Source: Chrysaora quinquecirrha (lineage: Eukaryota; Cnidaria; Scyphozoa; Semaeostomeae; Pelagiidae). Taken from it: a stretch of 64,000 nucleotides of DNA. The translations under genes and the position numbers were made by a program. Shown one piece after another: positions 8,780 to 22,113 of this stretch. The stretch covers positions 2,000,738 through 2,064,737 of the forward strand of contig JACTAT010000006.1 of assembly GCA_014526335.1 (NCBI GenBank), written 5' to 3'. The stretch's first letter is position 1, and the number at the start of each line of letters is the position of its first letter. The notes under the pieces were generated by a model, which worked only from the letters and a program-made list of their open reading frames with translations, was not told the origin of the DNA and ran no database searches.

Positions 8780-11700
8780 TTATTCAGGACTTAGCTTAAA
8801 ATTTGGTAATGCTGGATTTTTTGACGACATAAATTGTTTTATTGGTTTTGTTCCACTAGTTGATTTAGGTACCTTGACTCTGCTTGATAACTTCTTTGTT
8901 CCAGAGGGTTTGATAAACCTGCTTTGCCCACCTAGTCCGTTGTATCCTTTCTGAACTGCCGGGAATGCTGAGGATGATTTCGTGTGAGTGGTCGGCTTCA
9001 GTACGTTGTTATTTCTCTTAGAGTCTGCTAATGGGGCTTTGCCTGAGTGTTCCGTGACGCTTGTTGTGTTCACATATTTTAGGCCAATCCTGAAAAATTA
9101 AGATATTTAAAAAATAGAAAAATGGCCGTAAGAGTAAAAGTATTTTGAGAGGAGTCCATAGGGGAGTCTTGAATATCTTTCGAACGCCGTGCGCAGCTAG
9201 AAATATCGAACCTCTAATGAGTTATCCTACTTTTAACTGCAATGCTAACCAACGATAAACGAACGATAACAACTGATAACTGAACGATAACTAACCTAAA
9301 GAGGGCAGAGCAGAGGGCGTATCTCGCCCTTTTACTGCTCATGAAGCAGATTTGAATCACGTGATGCTTCGCACCTCTGCTTAGCACCTATTAACTTCCT
9401 GTTAACCTTATGTCGTCTTATTTGGCTTAATAATTGTGCCAACATTTTTACTGGTGATTTAACTTACGTAATAACTTCACAAGAATTTCTAAGCAAGCAG
9501 CCTTCCTTGACCATATACCCAAGAACCTCGGGGGAGGGTATCGTTATAGTTTTGAGGTACGGGGACGTCTAATAATTTAGGGGCACCTTTTTCCTGAAAA
9601 ATGTGGGATTATCAGTACCATTTTTCGAAGTAAATGCGGATTTATCGGTATCATTTAAGGAAACATGTGGATTGTGGAATAACGGGTACTATAATGGAGA
9701 AATTTTCAAGAATCGTTTGGAGCTTAGCATTTACAAAATGAATGTCCAGTGAGAACTGATGTTTCACCTAAAACATTATGTGCTTATTATCAAATGATTT
9801 TGTTGGGTTTTTGGGTGTACAAATGTTCTTTGCCTTGTGGAATTATGAGCATAGTGTTAATCATGCTGTCGCAATCATGGATCACAATTTTTATCAGGCT
9901 TGCGGAATTAGGGTCACCATTTTTCAGACATTCGCGTAATTATGGGTCCAAATTTTGATCTAAAATGGCATGCGCGTGTCCAAAACACGGCCTCCTCCGT
10001 TTCTTCCATTTTCGGCTAACTTTTCTTTTACAAGGATCAGAAGATGAGACTATATGGGCAAGTATAGGCTACCTCCGAGCAAAACGCTAAGAATATTTGT
10101 AAAAACCAAAGAAAAATACTCTATCTCAATAGTCCATGAACAGTGAGAAAGTTACTATTATACGGTTTTTAGTGTTCGTTGTTGCCCCCACTTTCGCTTA
10201 TTCCCAAAAACCTGGCTCGTATAGGTTTGTAAAAGGACATCGCTGTCGGAAAATAGTGGGAGGAAATATAAAATCCTTAAACTCATACTTACTCAGAAGC
10301 TAAATCCTTGAGGTCCTCGTTTTCGAAATCATCAAAGAGAGGCGGTGAAATATGCTCATTTTCATTCAGTTCAGCAAAGGTGTTATTTTCAGTTTCATCT
10401 GATGAAGAGATTCGTGGTTTTTTAAATGCCATTGGTGCAGGGCTAAGACAGAAAATTCAGAATATGAGAGTCCATTGCTTCAAGATATCATGCTGAAAAG
10501 TGTATATTATGGAGAAATATATCCTAGGGTTAGCCATTCCTGAAATCCCGTCTATTGTTGCATGCCACTTGTGGAAAAATCTATCCTAGTGTTTGCCATT
10601 CATGAAAGATATGTAGTACCAATATGTATGGCACAGAAGAAGGCTCAACGTAGCCGAAACACGAACCCAAATGGGAGAAGAACCCTGGGCTATGTGACTT
10701 GGAGAATTAATCGTTGATTTCATTAAGCTCTTTTGCTAAATGGAAACATCAACAGCTCTTTAATAATACAGTCCAGGTTTGAACCCCATCTACTGTTGTA
10801 CAAAAGATCTATCTATTAGTGTTTGTAATTCATGAAAAAATGTATACCAACATGTATGGTACTGAAGAAGGCTAAATATAGCCACAACATAAAGCCAGAA
10901 AGGAGGACAGTCTTGGGCTGTACGACTTGGAGAGCTATTCGGCGATTTCATTCACTGAGTTCTATGGCTTAGTGGAGATGTCGTTGGCTCATACAGTCCA
11001 GATTCGATTCCCGGTACGCCACGTGTGGAAAAATCTAACCTAGTGTTTGTCATTCATGTGAAATGTTATTCATGGTAAGCTTTCCTCGAGGTAGATGAGT
11101 TACCTTTCTTGTAGAAGTCTCTTGATAGCACTTGCTCTTGGACTAGGAGACATGAAGGCTTGCTCCATTGCATGGACCTTCTTCTGTAGGTTCTAAAATT
11201 AAGTAGATTAGATTTTATATAGCAAATCGCAATATTTCAGCAAAATGTAAAAATATAGGTACTTAGACGCTTCATGGTTCATCCCCAAACATCTGGATTT
11301 TGCTTACCAAAGGACGAATTGCTGTCTCGTTTGGCGATGTCGAAAAATATCGCTCGTCAAATGTTTGTTTCTTGTGACAAACACAAAATGTTTTAGAGTC
11401 GAACATTTGTTGCTTGTAACAAGCAGAAAAAGCGTTTTGAAGCTTTTCAAAAACATGCCTAGTATTTCGGCTCGTCAAGCAATGTTTTGTGATGTTCTGG
11501 CCAAACCATCAAAGATTGTTTATAAAACATTTTAAATTTGCTTATAAAACAGATTGTTTTAACGTTTGGCCACGTCACAAAACAATGTCCGTCAAACATT
11601 GTTGCTTGTGTCAAACAAAAATGCTTTTGAACTTTTTCGAAAACATCACGCAACAAATTCTGCTTATCTTTGCTTGTCATGCAATGTTTTGTGAAATGGC

Positions 11701-14700
11701 CAAACGTTCAAACATTGCTTGATGAGCAAATTTGACACGAGCAAAACGATGAAACATTGTCAAACATTTGAGACTTTGCTTCACAAGGAGTGTTAGACAG
11801 TTTTGTCACGCCGCAAAACATTGCTTGACAATCATATTTCTTTCAGCAATGGTTTTGAAAAACTTCGAAAGCATTCTTCGCTTATATCAAGCAAAAGATG
11901 TTTGACGAGCAATGTTTACGGTCAAGCATTGATTGTTAAACAAATCCCAAATGTTTAAAAAACAATGCTTGATTGTTTGGTCAGGGCCTTATTGAAAGCA
12001 ATGTAAGTCAGAAATGGAACTATTAATATTCTACCTGTCTTTCCTTTTCAATATGCTGTAAATCAGTTTCGGTTAATTTTAATTGATCGTGCATGGATTT
12101 CTTCTCAGCAGTTGATGCTTGAAGCTGAAAGATATTTCAAAACTTTTACTTCAAAATATGTCACACTGCATTTCATATCTACCGCATACAGATATACTTT
12201 ATTACATGAAACTGCTTTACCTAAGGTGGACTTTATAAGGCCGCATTTAGATTGTGTCAAATTTAATTAATTTAATCCGGCATAAAAGCGACGTAAGAGC
12301 GACGTTGACTTTATGTGTAGTTAGCGTCGAACTTAATTCAAAGTGGAAATTGTTTGGGTTTTTACTTAAAAAGAGGCTCAAAAATGTGAATTTTAAATTA
12401 AAAATGGCTGCAGTAAATGCAGTAAATCGATTTTGATTAAATTCGACCAAAATGCGACCATATAAAGCAACGATACACTTATGTCGAACTTGTGAATTAA
12501 GTTCGGCAAATCCTGATGCACTTAATTCAAAGTGCAGCACTTAATAAAATTGCCACTTTATATGGGTGAATTTAGGTCGAACTTAATTCTTGCTTGAATT
12601 AAATTCGACACGACCTAAAAGCGGCCTTTCAAAGTTACCCTAAATGTGAATAGGCCAAGCTATAACGTCGTGCCAAAGTTGTGTCGTGCCCGTCATATTC
12701 TGGCATATGCCGCAAGCTCGAAACTTGGCACGACGTTTGATTAAAGATTACGTGCTACGCCTGCTAATAAGACGAGGGCTTGGGCTACTTAGGTCATTGA
12801 ATGATTAGACGTCGTGTTACTCCATGACACGGTGTGATTTAACTGACGAACATACCTTCCTCCTCAGATCTTCAATTTCTTTCCTCTGTGTTTTTTTATC
12901 TTCATTTAATTTGTTTTTCGATGCTTTCAAAGTCTCGAACTCTCTAAAAACGTATTTTAAATTAAAAACGAATTCACGTTTTCGTTCAGTCATGTATTAT
13001 CTAATTTACTTAATCCACCAAACCCTCAACTAGCCCTGAAGAGGTCCTAAAGCCTTGTTTCCAAAATACCACCAGCTGTTGCTGAGTGTCGATGGGTGTT
13101 GCAAGAGTATTGGTTTTTGCTTGCTGCCTTGAAAATGCTGTTTCTGTTACTATTTAGATTTATGAAAACCGGGTAACGAAAAAACATTTCCATGACAGTC
13201 AAAACTCTTTAGAAACGCGAGAACACTTTGGCACGCCTGATACGCAACCAAAAAGATCATTGGGTGATCATTTCATCAATTTAAGCCTGGGTAATCTATA
13301 TCAAATTGCTAACGCAAATTAGCGGCGGGGGCAATTATACAGTCCACGCAGTCTGATTACTTATCTTCTTCAGTTTGACAGGCTTGAGATAGTGGCGTAA
13401 CGCAGTTTAGACTACCTAAATTCAAAGACTAATGGCCCCAGACCAAAAGGGAAAAATTTTTCCCATTGTGTGCTTTTCGGCCAAACTATGCTAAAAGACT
13501 TGCTTAGGCCATCCCATAATCATTCATTAACCACGGGACATGTAATGTGCATTTTCAAGGTTCCAAAGGGCAAGTTGTCAAACATTTTCCCACTATTCCA
13601 AGCCCCCTTCCCCCGTCCCTGCATAAGGGCTCCATATTACCAAATTCATACGGGGCCCTAGCGTCTCCGTTCGCCACTACCTTGAAAACACTGAAATCTT
13701 GTCGAGCCTTGAGCCGACGGCCCGACAACCTCTCAAAACCAAGCAATCACTCTGTCAGTTAATCAATCAATCATTTAATCAAAACATAGCTCACTTACTT
13801 CTTGATGATTACAAACGAAGTAACAAGCTGACTGAGTGAATCAGGAGTATCATTGAATCGTTTCAACATAATCTCTATATCATGTCTCTCGCCACTGATC
13901 AGTTCTTTGACACTGTTGCATATAAAAGAAAGGAATTATTGAGCATCAAACTTGCTACTCGATATAGAAAGGCTAAAAAACAGCAAGTCAAGAGCCCTGA
14001 CAAAAAGAGATCATTGTTCGATATGGAAAGGATCATGTTGGTCCCAGACACTCCTTTGATAGTGTACAATGGCTGCCGAAAGTGTTGGAACGCCTGTGCT
14101 GAAATTCTCTTCCATTGCCTGCTATTGCTTCACCCTCCCCCTCCTCTCCTTGGACAATGTTGTTAAACACTAAAATTTCCAGCATATTCTGGCCTCGCGC
14201 GATTGCTAAGAGAATCATCTATAGTCTCAACATTGTTTGAGGGGGAGGGGAGGGCTTAAGATCGTGAATATGCTAGATTTACCGAAAATTTCAGTGATTC
14301 ACCCGAAAAATCTTGGGCGTTCCAACTACATTTGGCAGCCATTGTATGTCCAATTTCCTTCATGGGAGGAATCAAGGGACACCTTTTGCTAGTTGCTGCA
14401 AAACTTCGCTTTCGTCAGAATGTTATTTTATTCTTGAAATTTAAAATAATTGCTCCTCTTTGAGATGACGTCAATCAATATTACCTAGAATAGCTCTATT
14501 TTCTGCCACATTTAGAGTTGCCTCGGGTGTTTTAAACTGGGTCCATACAATTGAGATATTGGTACCAATGGGTAAGAAATGCTTTTGTTTTTTCTGTACA
14601 TGGGTCTACACGAGAACAGAATTCATCGGTAGACATGGGTGGGTCTGGAAAACCAGGGCGGCACGTCTAATCCAGACCAGCTTCAACGAGAGCGTCCGGA

Positions 14701-17700
14701 CAAACATATTCAGCATTTGAGAAAGATGCGGCCGGTAAAATTATCGAAAAAATATTGTTAGTGGCAATCCGGCAAGGCACCACGGATGCTTCATATAGAG
14801 GAAATAAGGTATGTGTAACATTGGAATAACGACTATCAAAATTTATTCTTTCAAGCAAAACATTTTCTTACAACTTACGTTACAAGGTTGTCTAAACTCT
14901 TCTGTAATCTTTCAGAAGCCATCTTGGCTTTCACCGCTTCCTCTTTGTGTTTCTCAAGAAATAAAAGCTGCCTCTAAAAAAAACAGAAGAAAACAATATT
15001 CAAACATAAGAGAAATTATTTGAAGGGCTTGCTATGACGTCAAACGTGAATATATTTTTGGACTAGAATGCAGTTTAGCGGGCACCTTTCACAGGGAGAC
15101 AAGGCTACGGTTAGGATTTGGGGCAGGGATTAGGTTTAGCGTATGGGTTTTTTAGGGTTAGATTTAAGGCTAGGGTTAGAGTTGGGGTTAGTTTTAGGGT
15201 TTCGGAAGTATACGTCATCCGTTCGCATCATAGTGTATCTTGTTTGCAATTGTTTTTGTTGTATTTTTGAAGGTGTTCGCTAAGCTGCACATCTACCTAT
15301 ATTTGATTTCTTCTACTTGATTTTAATGCTACTTCCTTCTAATTAACGTCTAGCCTTAACAAACTCATCTCTCAAAATCTGTAAATGCATCATCTTTAAA
15401 TACCAAAGTGGCAATAATTCCTGTAATCAATATTCAATGCCCCTCTCCAATTAACGTTCTAAGCGTTATGGAACAATTGCAAAAAAATGGGTGAAAAAAT
15501 TGCAAATAAGATAATGGACAAACTCTATCAGGTTTTCTTTTTAACTTCAATACAATCCGTATCTGGATATAGTTCCACCTTTATTTTCAATTATTTATTT
15601 CTGTTTCTGACTTTTATACTCTTAGGAGTGTGGAGAAAAGAAGCTTTTTTGAACTATGTGCTCCAAGATGTTTCCGGTTTTTTTCCTTTTGATCCTTCAA
15701 TGCAATCGAATGAATGCTTCTCTCGCTGATATGGTCATTTTTGTCTTAATTTCGGGAACAATTATTGTTAATGGATCCCCAAAAAAAATATTCCCTAAGC
15801 CTACTTCTCATATATCGCAGACCATCGGCGATCATGGCCTTACGCTGCTTGCGATTTATGAGAACATGAATTTTCAATGATCGGCGACCATCGGCGACCG
15901 TCGCCGATGAACCAAAGAAAGTTTGTTTCTTGCAATCATCAGCGACGGAATATCCATATGAGAACATCATCGGGGACCATAGGCGATCATTTCTTGGTCT
16001 TATAAAAAGAGGTTATTTGCTTTCTGGGTCACACTTGGTAGCACAGCCAAGCTGTATATGTGAACACTTCGTCAGCGACGATCGCAGAGGGTCGCCGACT
16101 GTCGGTGATCAGGTTTGCGACATCCGAGAACCAGGCTTAAGGGCCCAGAACTGTTCCGCTACGCCACTGGATATAGGGTTTGTTTTGAAAACCTAACAAA
16201 AAGTGTTGATTAATTGGCCCAAATTGCCTAAATGCGTTTCAGTTATAAGCGCAAACAAAACAAGCATGCATACCTTCAAAGCGTTGTTTACAGTATCTGA
16301 CTGTACCAAGGCTTTTCTAACAGCATCAAGTTCTGATCGTGACAATTTTAATTCTTTTCTTGCCGCGTTTACTTTATCTTTCTTCTGTTTCAATTCCATA
16401 TCTAAGAGAAAACGAAAAGATAATCAAAAGATGCAGGATATTGACACTGCGATATTGATAAGGAGCATGGAACATTATTGATACATATTAATAAATTTTA
16501 GACCTTTTCAACGAAAGTCTGCCAGGATTGATATGGTAGATTGAAGGCTTAATTCAATATTCGCTTTACTCTTGTTTTGTTTAGTTATATGTAGCAGTAG
16601 CAAAACAAGTAAAAAAATGACAAAATGAAAATAAAAAAAATAAAATAAAAATATCTATAGTTTTGAAAATGGATATGTGAAAGATTATTTGTATCTTAAA
16701 ATTTTTGTGTTATTGATGAATCCTGTATTTCTTTTGTTTCATGTATTTCAAACTTTAATTTGCAGCCTAAACTAGATAAGCGTTGCTTCTTTTTAGGTCG
16801 CGTAGAATACCCATTTCTCTAGATTATTAGATTTCTTGTACTTTTAATAGATTTTTTGTATTCTACAAATAAAAATGATATGATGATGATGATATGATAT
16901 GATTGACATTTCGCAAAACTTCACGATATTGAGATTTCGATGCTAAAATTATGTAAAGCATAAAAAACTTAGTCTACAATCTTGGACAAAATATTTGGAA
17001 CAAGGCATTTTCTCCAAGGAAGTTGGCCTATTCTATTGATTTTCTACTTCCATAACTCCAATTCTTCCCCCCATTACCCCCAAAACAAAGTTGATATTAG
17101 AGCAAGACAACTTTTATACGAAACAGCATTGTAACGGGGGAGAAGGGGGAATCAATAGATAACAGCAGACTTTTTAGGCCGTTCCAATATATTTTGTCCA
17201 AGATTGTTTGGTGCAAGTTTCATTGCCCTAGCGTTTGTAATATTGATTTTATTAGCGTTCGAAGTTTTCAATTCTAAGGGCTTTGATTGTGAAAAATGGC
17301 TTGGGGTGAAACTTTTTACCCTGACTGGTCTTAGCCCTTATAAAATCGTGAACTTTGAACGTTCCTAAAATTGATATTACAAGCGCTAAGATAGTAAAAT
17401 TTTGTCAAAATTTTTTAATTCGTTTGATACCTTTCTGAGTTATCTTTGTTTCCAAATCTTCTACTTTATTCTGTAACGAAAAATTGCAAGAATCACATCA
17501 CGAAGAAAATGACCTACGTTGAACCTACCTTATCCTACCCTATAGCATAAGTCTAGAAGGAACATAGTCAAGAACATTTGAATTTCAACGTAATAAACAT
17601 TTCTTGTTGAAAAATGAAAATCCTTTCTGCTTTGTTCTAAGAGTAAGCCAAACTCAGAAGTTTGTAGTCACAAATGTAGGTGTAAGCAAACCAACAAACA

Positions 17701-20063
17701 AACAAGGTACAAAGGAAAAGATAAGGAGTGTTTTGATGGAGAGAGTTCGGTCGGAATTTCCTCCGTTCAGTTCTATGATCGTTTCAAGACTTGTTAGAGA
17801 TGAATCAACTGTTCTTTCCAATTTTCGCGTCAGCAAGGATTCCATGCTCAGTGGCAGCAAGCAAGCAAGCAAGCAAGCAATCTTTATTTGTAAATGCAGG
17901 TCAGCGGTTCTGGCAGCTATACTGCTGATGTGGACCTGCAGCTTGTGCCCAGACTGATATTCTAGAACGAATACCCTGGGTACTCATTTACCGACCTCGG
18001 AACGATGGACAGCTGACTTGACTGTAGGCTTGTGGAAAGTTGTCCCGACGAGATTCGAACCCACGACCTTGCGATCGTAAGCCGAACGCCTTGACCACTC
18101 GGTCACACCACCTCTTTACGTAACGTGAAGACTGGACATGTCCGATGCTGCAGATACAAGGAAGAACCTTTCGTAATTAATGATTATCACATTGGCTTGT
18201 CCAGCAGATTTAAATCAGGGCTATTTTCTGGCCAATAGTCTTCCACAATCTTTATGAAGTCAGGATCATTTTCTTTGAGGATTATTTCTTCAAGTTGAGC
18301 GTGTAGTAGGATACTGCTGATGCTCTATCTTGCTTCGTTAAGGCTTCGCCAAACGACTAGATTTTTCCCTCAATCTTTCTATCGACATCTGATTTCAAAA
18401 TATGGCGAAAATCGAGCATGGATGGCAAATTGATACGATTTTTTGCTCGATTTTTTACTCGATTCTTCCAATCAACGTTGGCTTTTCTCTGCAACTCACC
18501 ACGGAAAGTCATTCGAAAAGGTGGCCAAACGATTCGATTTTCAATCGACAACACCTTTTTCACTCGACTTTTTTGATCGAGATCAAACTTCACTCAACAT
18601 CACTCGACGCAATTCGACTTGCTCGACAAGGTCACCAAACGAGTCGAATTTTAACTCGATATTTCTTGAGTGAATAATCGAGTCGCTTGGCCGAGGCACC
18701 TGCATTTGTGACCACAGGTTTCCGAGTTTGAATTACTCTGCATTTACTTTTTTGTACGAGCTACGTTTTTCTAGGCTGAAGTTTACGTGGTTTCAGTTTG
18801 GTAAGATTCTGCGACAGGAAAGATCTTTTATTGATTATTTAGTTTAGGGGTTAGCTTTTTTGGCCCATCCAATAAAAAATAGCCAGCAATCAGTCTGTGC
18901 AAGAAATGATTTGCAGCATAGAAACAGTTGCATTTAGCCAGACACCCAACAGTGGAGGGGCAAAGGGGGTAGTCAAGGAAAATTGGGGCATGGTTATAAG
19001 AATAAAACAGAGTATTACCTTGTGACACTTTAACATCAGACTTCCCTTACAAAAAAATCCTATCTTGGTGAAGATGGGGGTGGGGGCAACTGCCCCCATG
19101 CCCACCCTTGCTGCCCCACTACATAGAAGTGTAGATTCTTCCACTTATATTTTGTATTATTGAAGTTACCTTTAATTCAGCTGGGTCTGGTTCACCCTCT
19201 TCTTTGTCTGCTATGGTGAAATACAGTTTGATTGGGTTTGCATTGTGAAACTGTGCTCTGCATGTTGGACAATTTCTGGTGACCTTGTTCCACTGAGTTA
19301 TGCTAGAAATAAAAAAGCATTTGTATGAATTCAAGCAAGATCAACAATTACCACATAGGATTGCTGTGGGTACCAAACCAACCAGCATCTCAAACTGGTA
19401 TGGTATAGATGTAATGCTAAGTTATTACGGTACAGTTGAGGTTTATAGTCTATTACTAGAGGCCTCTCAAGCAGTTCTGTGTGATGCATTATTTGACCCT
19501 TTTCCTTGCGTGATTACCTGGGTAGCCTCTTATTAGCCTAGTTTGCTAATCTTGTTTGAATCTTTCACGATTGCAGCTAATCAACAGGGAGCCTTTGAAG
19601 TCACTCACTTGACTTTAAACTTTACTCCTGTTCTGGAGATGCATATAGCATATAGCAGGGTCAGGTGTAGCCACCCCTGGTGCTGATAATGACCCGCAAG
19701 ATTTCTATTTATACACCTGGATTAGCATTGTGTTTTAAAACACATATCAGCTTGCTGGATACAGCAGAAGGATCAATAGAATCAATATTCCAGTTTAGCT
19801 TCACTTTCTAATTGGCGTATTTTGATCTGCATTGGGTAAAAATTCCACCTTATATCATTGTTTCGGTCTGTTTCTGGTGTTTACCCTCTGAGGAGTGTCA
19901 GACAAAAAAAGCTTCAAAGTATGTCAAAAATGTTTCCACTGTTTCTTGCAATATAACCATAAATGTTTAAATTTTTAAGCAAAACTTACCAAGCGCTGTG
20001 GAATGTATGCCCACCTGGATAATAGTCAGTTAAGAAAAGACAATTTTTACAGAGTGTCAACAT
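8780..20063 (-). CDS. TRAIP: TRAF-interacting protein TRAIP, RING-type E3 ubiquitin ligase
   Basis: TRAIP ubiquitinates stalled replisomes and acts in replication stress and mitosis. Exons (minus): 20014-19990 (possibly 20063-19990), 19302-19170, 17470-17431, 16401-16274, 14973-14879, 13912-13799, 12943-12856, 12124-12035, 11192-11104, 10442-10293, 9089-8780. All junctions are GT-AG and in phase. The RING is visible as GHTFHSACITQWNKVTRNCP followed by TCRAQF. Long coiled coils follow (exons 17470 to 11104), including DSLSQLVTSFVIIKKEFETL at the family's conserved mid-region. The C-terminus has YNGLGGQSRFIKP, the family signature. The stop TAA is at 8780-8782 and a minus-strand AATAAA at 8750-8755. 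The N-terminus is unsettled. Read straight through, ATG 20061-20063 gives MLTLCKNC with a CxxC pair but glycine at the third zinc ligand. If the microexon starts at 20014, an upstream exon ending in T would restore Cys-Gly-His; I could not find that exon. Confidence 0.9.
10530..11075 (+). repeat. Tandem tRNA-like SINE units with hammerhead-like core (TRAIP intron)
   Basis: Roughly two and a half copies of a unit of about 250 bp. Each has a Pol III-like A box (CTATGGCTTAGTGGAGATG) and B box (AGATTCGATTCCC, GGTTTGAACCCC), a TGTGGAAAAATCTA block, an ATTCATGAAA block, then GAAGAAGGCTCAACGTAGCC followed by GAAAC (10638 region) or its decayed copy near 10863. Similar units occur on the minus strand at 55240-55775. 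A head-to-tail multimer carrying a hammerhead-like core resembles animal retrozymes. Confidence 0.55.
11320..11990. mobile_element. MITE, 'GGCCAAACGATCAAACA' family
   Basis: AAACATTG-rich palindromic sequence ending TTTGGTCAGGGCCTTA at 11990. Both strands carry the same CAAACATTGCTTGTCAA-type motifs. The left end is ill-defined. Better-bounded copies lie at 49893-50343 and 46530-46895. Confidence 0.55.
12237..12628. mobile_element. MITE with AAGGCCGC terminal inverted repeats
   Basis: Left end AAGGCCGCATTTAGATTGTG and right end (reverse complement AAGGCCGCTTTTAGGTCGTG) are long imperfect inverted repeats continuing into TCRAATTTAATT. The interior is AT-rich and largely palindromic. It has no coding capacity. 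It sits in the TRAIP intron between the 12943 and 12124 exons. Confidence 0.6.
15108..15205 (+). repeat. Degenerate TTAGGG-like G-rich tract
   Basis: About 100 bp rich in GGTTAG, TTAGGG and TAGGGTT variants in a TRAIP intron. It is too degenerate to be a true telomere array. It could be an old interstitial telomere-like insertion or a simple G-rich repeat. Confidence 0.4.
15795..16135. repeat. Palindromic block with repeated CGGCGACC motifs
   Basis: Contains several copies of GACCATCGGCGATC-like sequence on both strands and matching TTCTCATAT / ATATGAGAAC segments. It is probably a MITE, but I cannot define its ends. Confidence 0.3.
16906..17425. mobile_element. Palindromic MITE, family shared with 60185-60690
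   Basis: An inner palindrome with TTGATTTTATTAGCGTTCGA and GGGCTTTGATTGTGAAAAAT closely matches the copy near 60450-60600, including TGAAACTTTTTACCC and CTTATAAAATC. It is non-coding and lies in a TRAIP intron. Confidence 0.5.
17858..18113 (-). mobile_element. tRNA-derived SINE with (GCTT)n tail
   Basis: Read on the minus strand, it starts GAGGTGGTGTGACCGAGTGG, an A-box-like tRNA head, followed by a B box GTGGGTTCGAATCTC near 18060, a body of about 170 bp, and a 3' tail AAATAAAGATTGCTTGCTTG of tandem GCTT units at 17858-17880. A tRNA-like head, unrelated body and short tandem tail define a tRNA SINE. I do not recognise a matching LINE tail. Confidence 0.7.
18341..18699. mobile_element. MITE rich in CTCGA motifs
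   Basis: Left end GGCTTCGCCAAACGACTAGA and right end (reverse complement GCCTCGGCCAAGCGACTCGA) are imperfect inverted repeats around an interior full of TCGATTTT and ACTCGA motifs. It has no coding capacity. Confidence 0.5.
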
Positions 20064-20870
20064 ACGAGTACAACAACTCATAATGATCACACACATTATC
20101 AGTGTGATTCCTACCATTACTGGTATTACTGATTTATATGTAGATGTTAGATAAGTACAGTACAACCTCTATGGATTACAGTTTCAGCTATTGTTTTACC
20201 ACGAAGACTATTTTGCACTATGTTTCCTGGAGAACAGAAACTATTTTTGGGCAAAATGCCTGAGAATGTTCAGCAAAACGACCACTTTTAATCTGAAGAG
20301 TGTGGTGCATTCATGTGTGAGATAAACAATAAAACAATAGAAAAGAACAAAGGAAAAGCACTTCTGCATGGATTGAGATCTTGTCAAGAACTGCCATACT
20401 CTGCAGATTAAGGCCAGACTGGGTGAAAAGGATGTTTAGGGGGAATCAACCAGACTGGAATGTGTGTGTACTGGGCACCAAAGGCTATTGTTATTAAAAC
20501 AAATGAGCATTGTTTTCACCGAAAATTGTGCACTGGAGTTCTTCGGGCCCACAGGAAAGTTCCCACAATGGGAAATCATTATGACACCCCATTATGCCCC
20601 CTAAGTCATCAACTTTTGCCCCGTCATGTGTTATGTCATCACTATTGTCATTGTTTTTTTTTTTTGAAAAGATACATGGACACCCAACAATGTCATCAGG
20701 AAGCAGGGCTATCCCTCGATATATCCCGATCGAAATTCCAACTCATTGAACTTCTTAGACCATTCTTTCTCTCAAAATTTGGGACCAAGTAGCCTCTATC
20801 TCATTATTTATATAGCCTCCCTCTCATACTATCTACATATATTGTTATAGCCACATGCAGACACACGCAC

Positions 20871-22113
20871 ACTGAGAGAGAGAGACCGACTATCTCTAAA
20901 TTCTTGTGTTCTGTGTGTCCTGAGTGGCACACAGGTAGGTACACATATATACACACATGGAGAGTAAGAGAGTCGATGCTGATTCATGTGGTTCGTGTGT
21001 TTTGTGTGGCACATAGGTAGGCACACATATATACACACATGGGGAGTCAGAGGGTGGATGCTGATTCATGTGGTTCGTGTGTTTTGTGTGGCACATAGGT
21101 AGGCACACATATATACACACATGGAGAGTCAGAGGGTCGATGCTGATTCTTGTGGTTCGTGTGTTTTGTGTGGCACATTGGTAGGCACACATATATACAC
21201 ACATGGGGAGTCAGAGGGTCGATGCTGATTCTTGTGGTTCGTGTGTTTTGTGTGGCACATAGGTAGGCACACATATATACACACATGGAGAGTCAGAGGG
21301 TCGATGCTGATTCTTGTGGTTCGTGTGTTTTGTGTGGTAGGTAGGCACATATATACACACATGGAGAGTCAGAGGGTCGATGCTGATTCTTGTGGTTCGT
21401 GTGTTTTGTGTGGCACACATATATACACACATGGAGAGTCAGAGGGTCGGTGCTGATTCTTGTGGTTCGTGTGTTTTGTGTGGCACATAGGTAGGCACAC
21501 ATATATACACACATGGAGAGTCAGAGGGTCGGTGCTGATTCTTGTGGTTCGTGTGTTTTGTGTGGCACATTGGTAGGCACACATATATACACACATGGAG
21601 AGTCAGAGGGTCGGTGCTGATTCTTGTGGTTCGTGTGTTTTGTGTGGCACATAGGTAGGCACACATATATACACACATGGAGAGTCAGAGGGTCGATGCT
21701 GATTCTTGTGGTTCGTGTGTTTTGTGTGGCACATAGGTAGGCACACATATATACACACATGGAGAGTCAGAGGGTGGATGCTGATTCTTGTGGTTCGTGT
21801 GTTTTGTGTGGCACATAGGTAGGCACACATATATACACACATGGAGAGTCAGAGGGTCGATGCTGATTCTTGTGGTTCGTGTGTTTTGTGTGGCACATAG
21901 GTAGGCACACATATATACACACATGGGGAGTCAGAGGGTCGATGCTGATTCTTGTGGTTCGTGTGTTTTGTGTGGCACATAGGTAGGCACACATATATGG
22001 CACATTGGTACACATGGGGAGTCAGAGGGTGGATGCTGATTCATGTGGTTCGTGTGTTTTGTGTGGCACATGGTAGGCACACATATATACAAACATGGGG
22101 AGACATATAGCAA
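20871..22113 (-). repeat. 82-bp tandem array, left arm (about 14 units)
   Basis: Unit: CACACATATATACACACATG, GAGAGTCAGAGGGTCGATGC, TGATTCTTGTGGTTCGTGTG, then TTTTGTGTGGCACATAGGTAGG. Most spacings are 82 bp; two units near 21330-21440 are shortened. Since 82 is not divisible by 3, the overlapping frames of about 79 codons seen in every copy are artefacts. Confidence 0.9.

Noticed and set aside
17654..17957. Frames at 17604-17957 as TRAIP exons
   Set aside because: They read into the GCTT tail of a SINE. The neighbouring TRAIP exons already join in phase without them.
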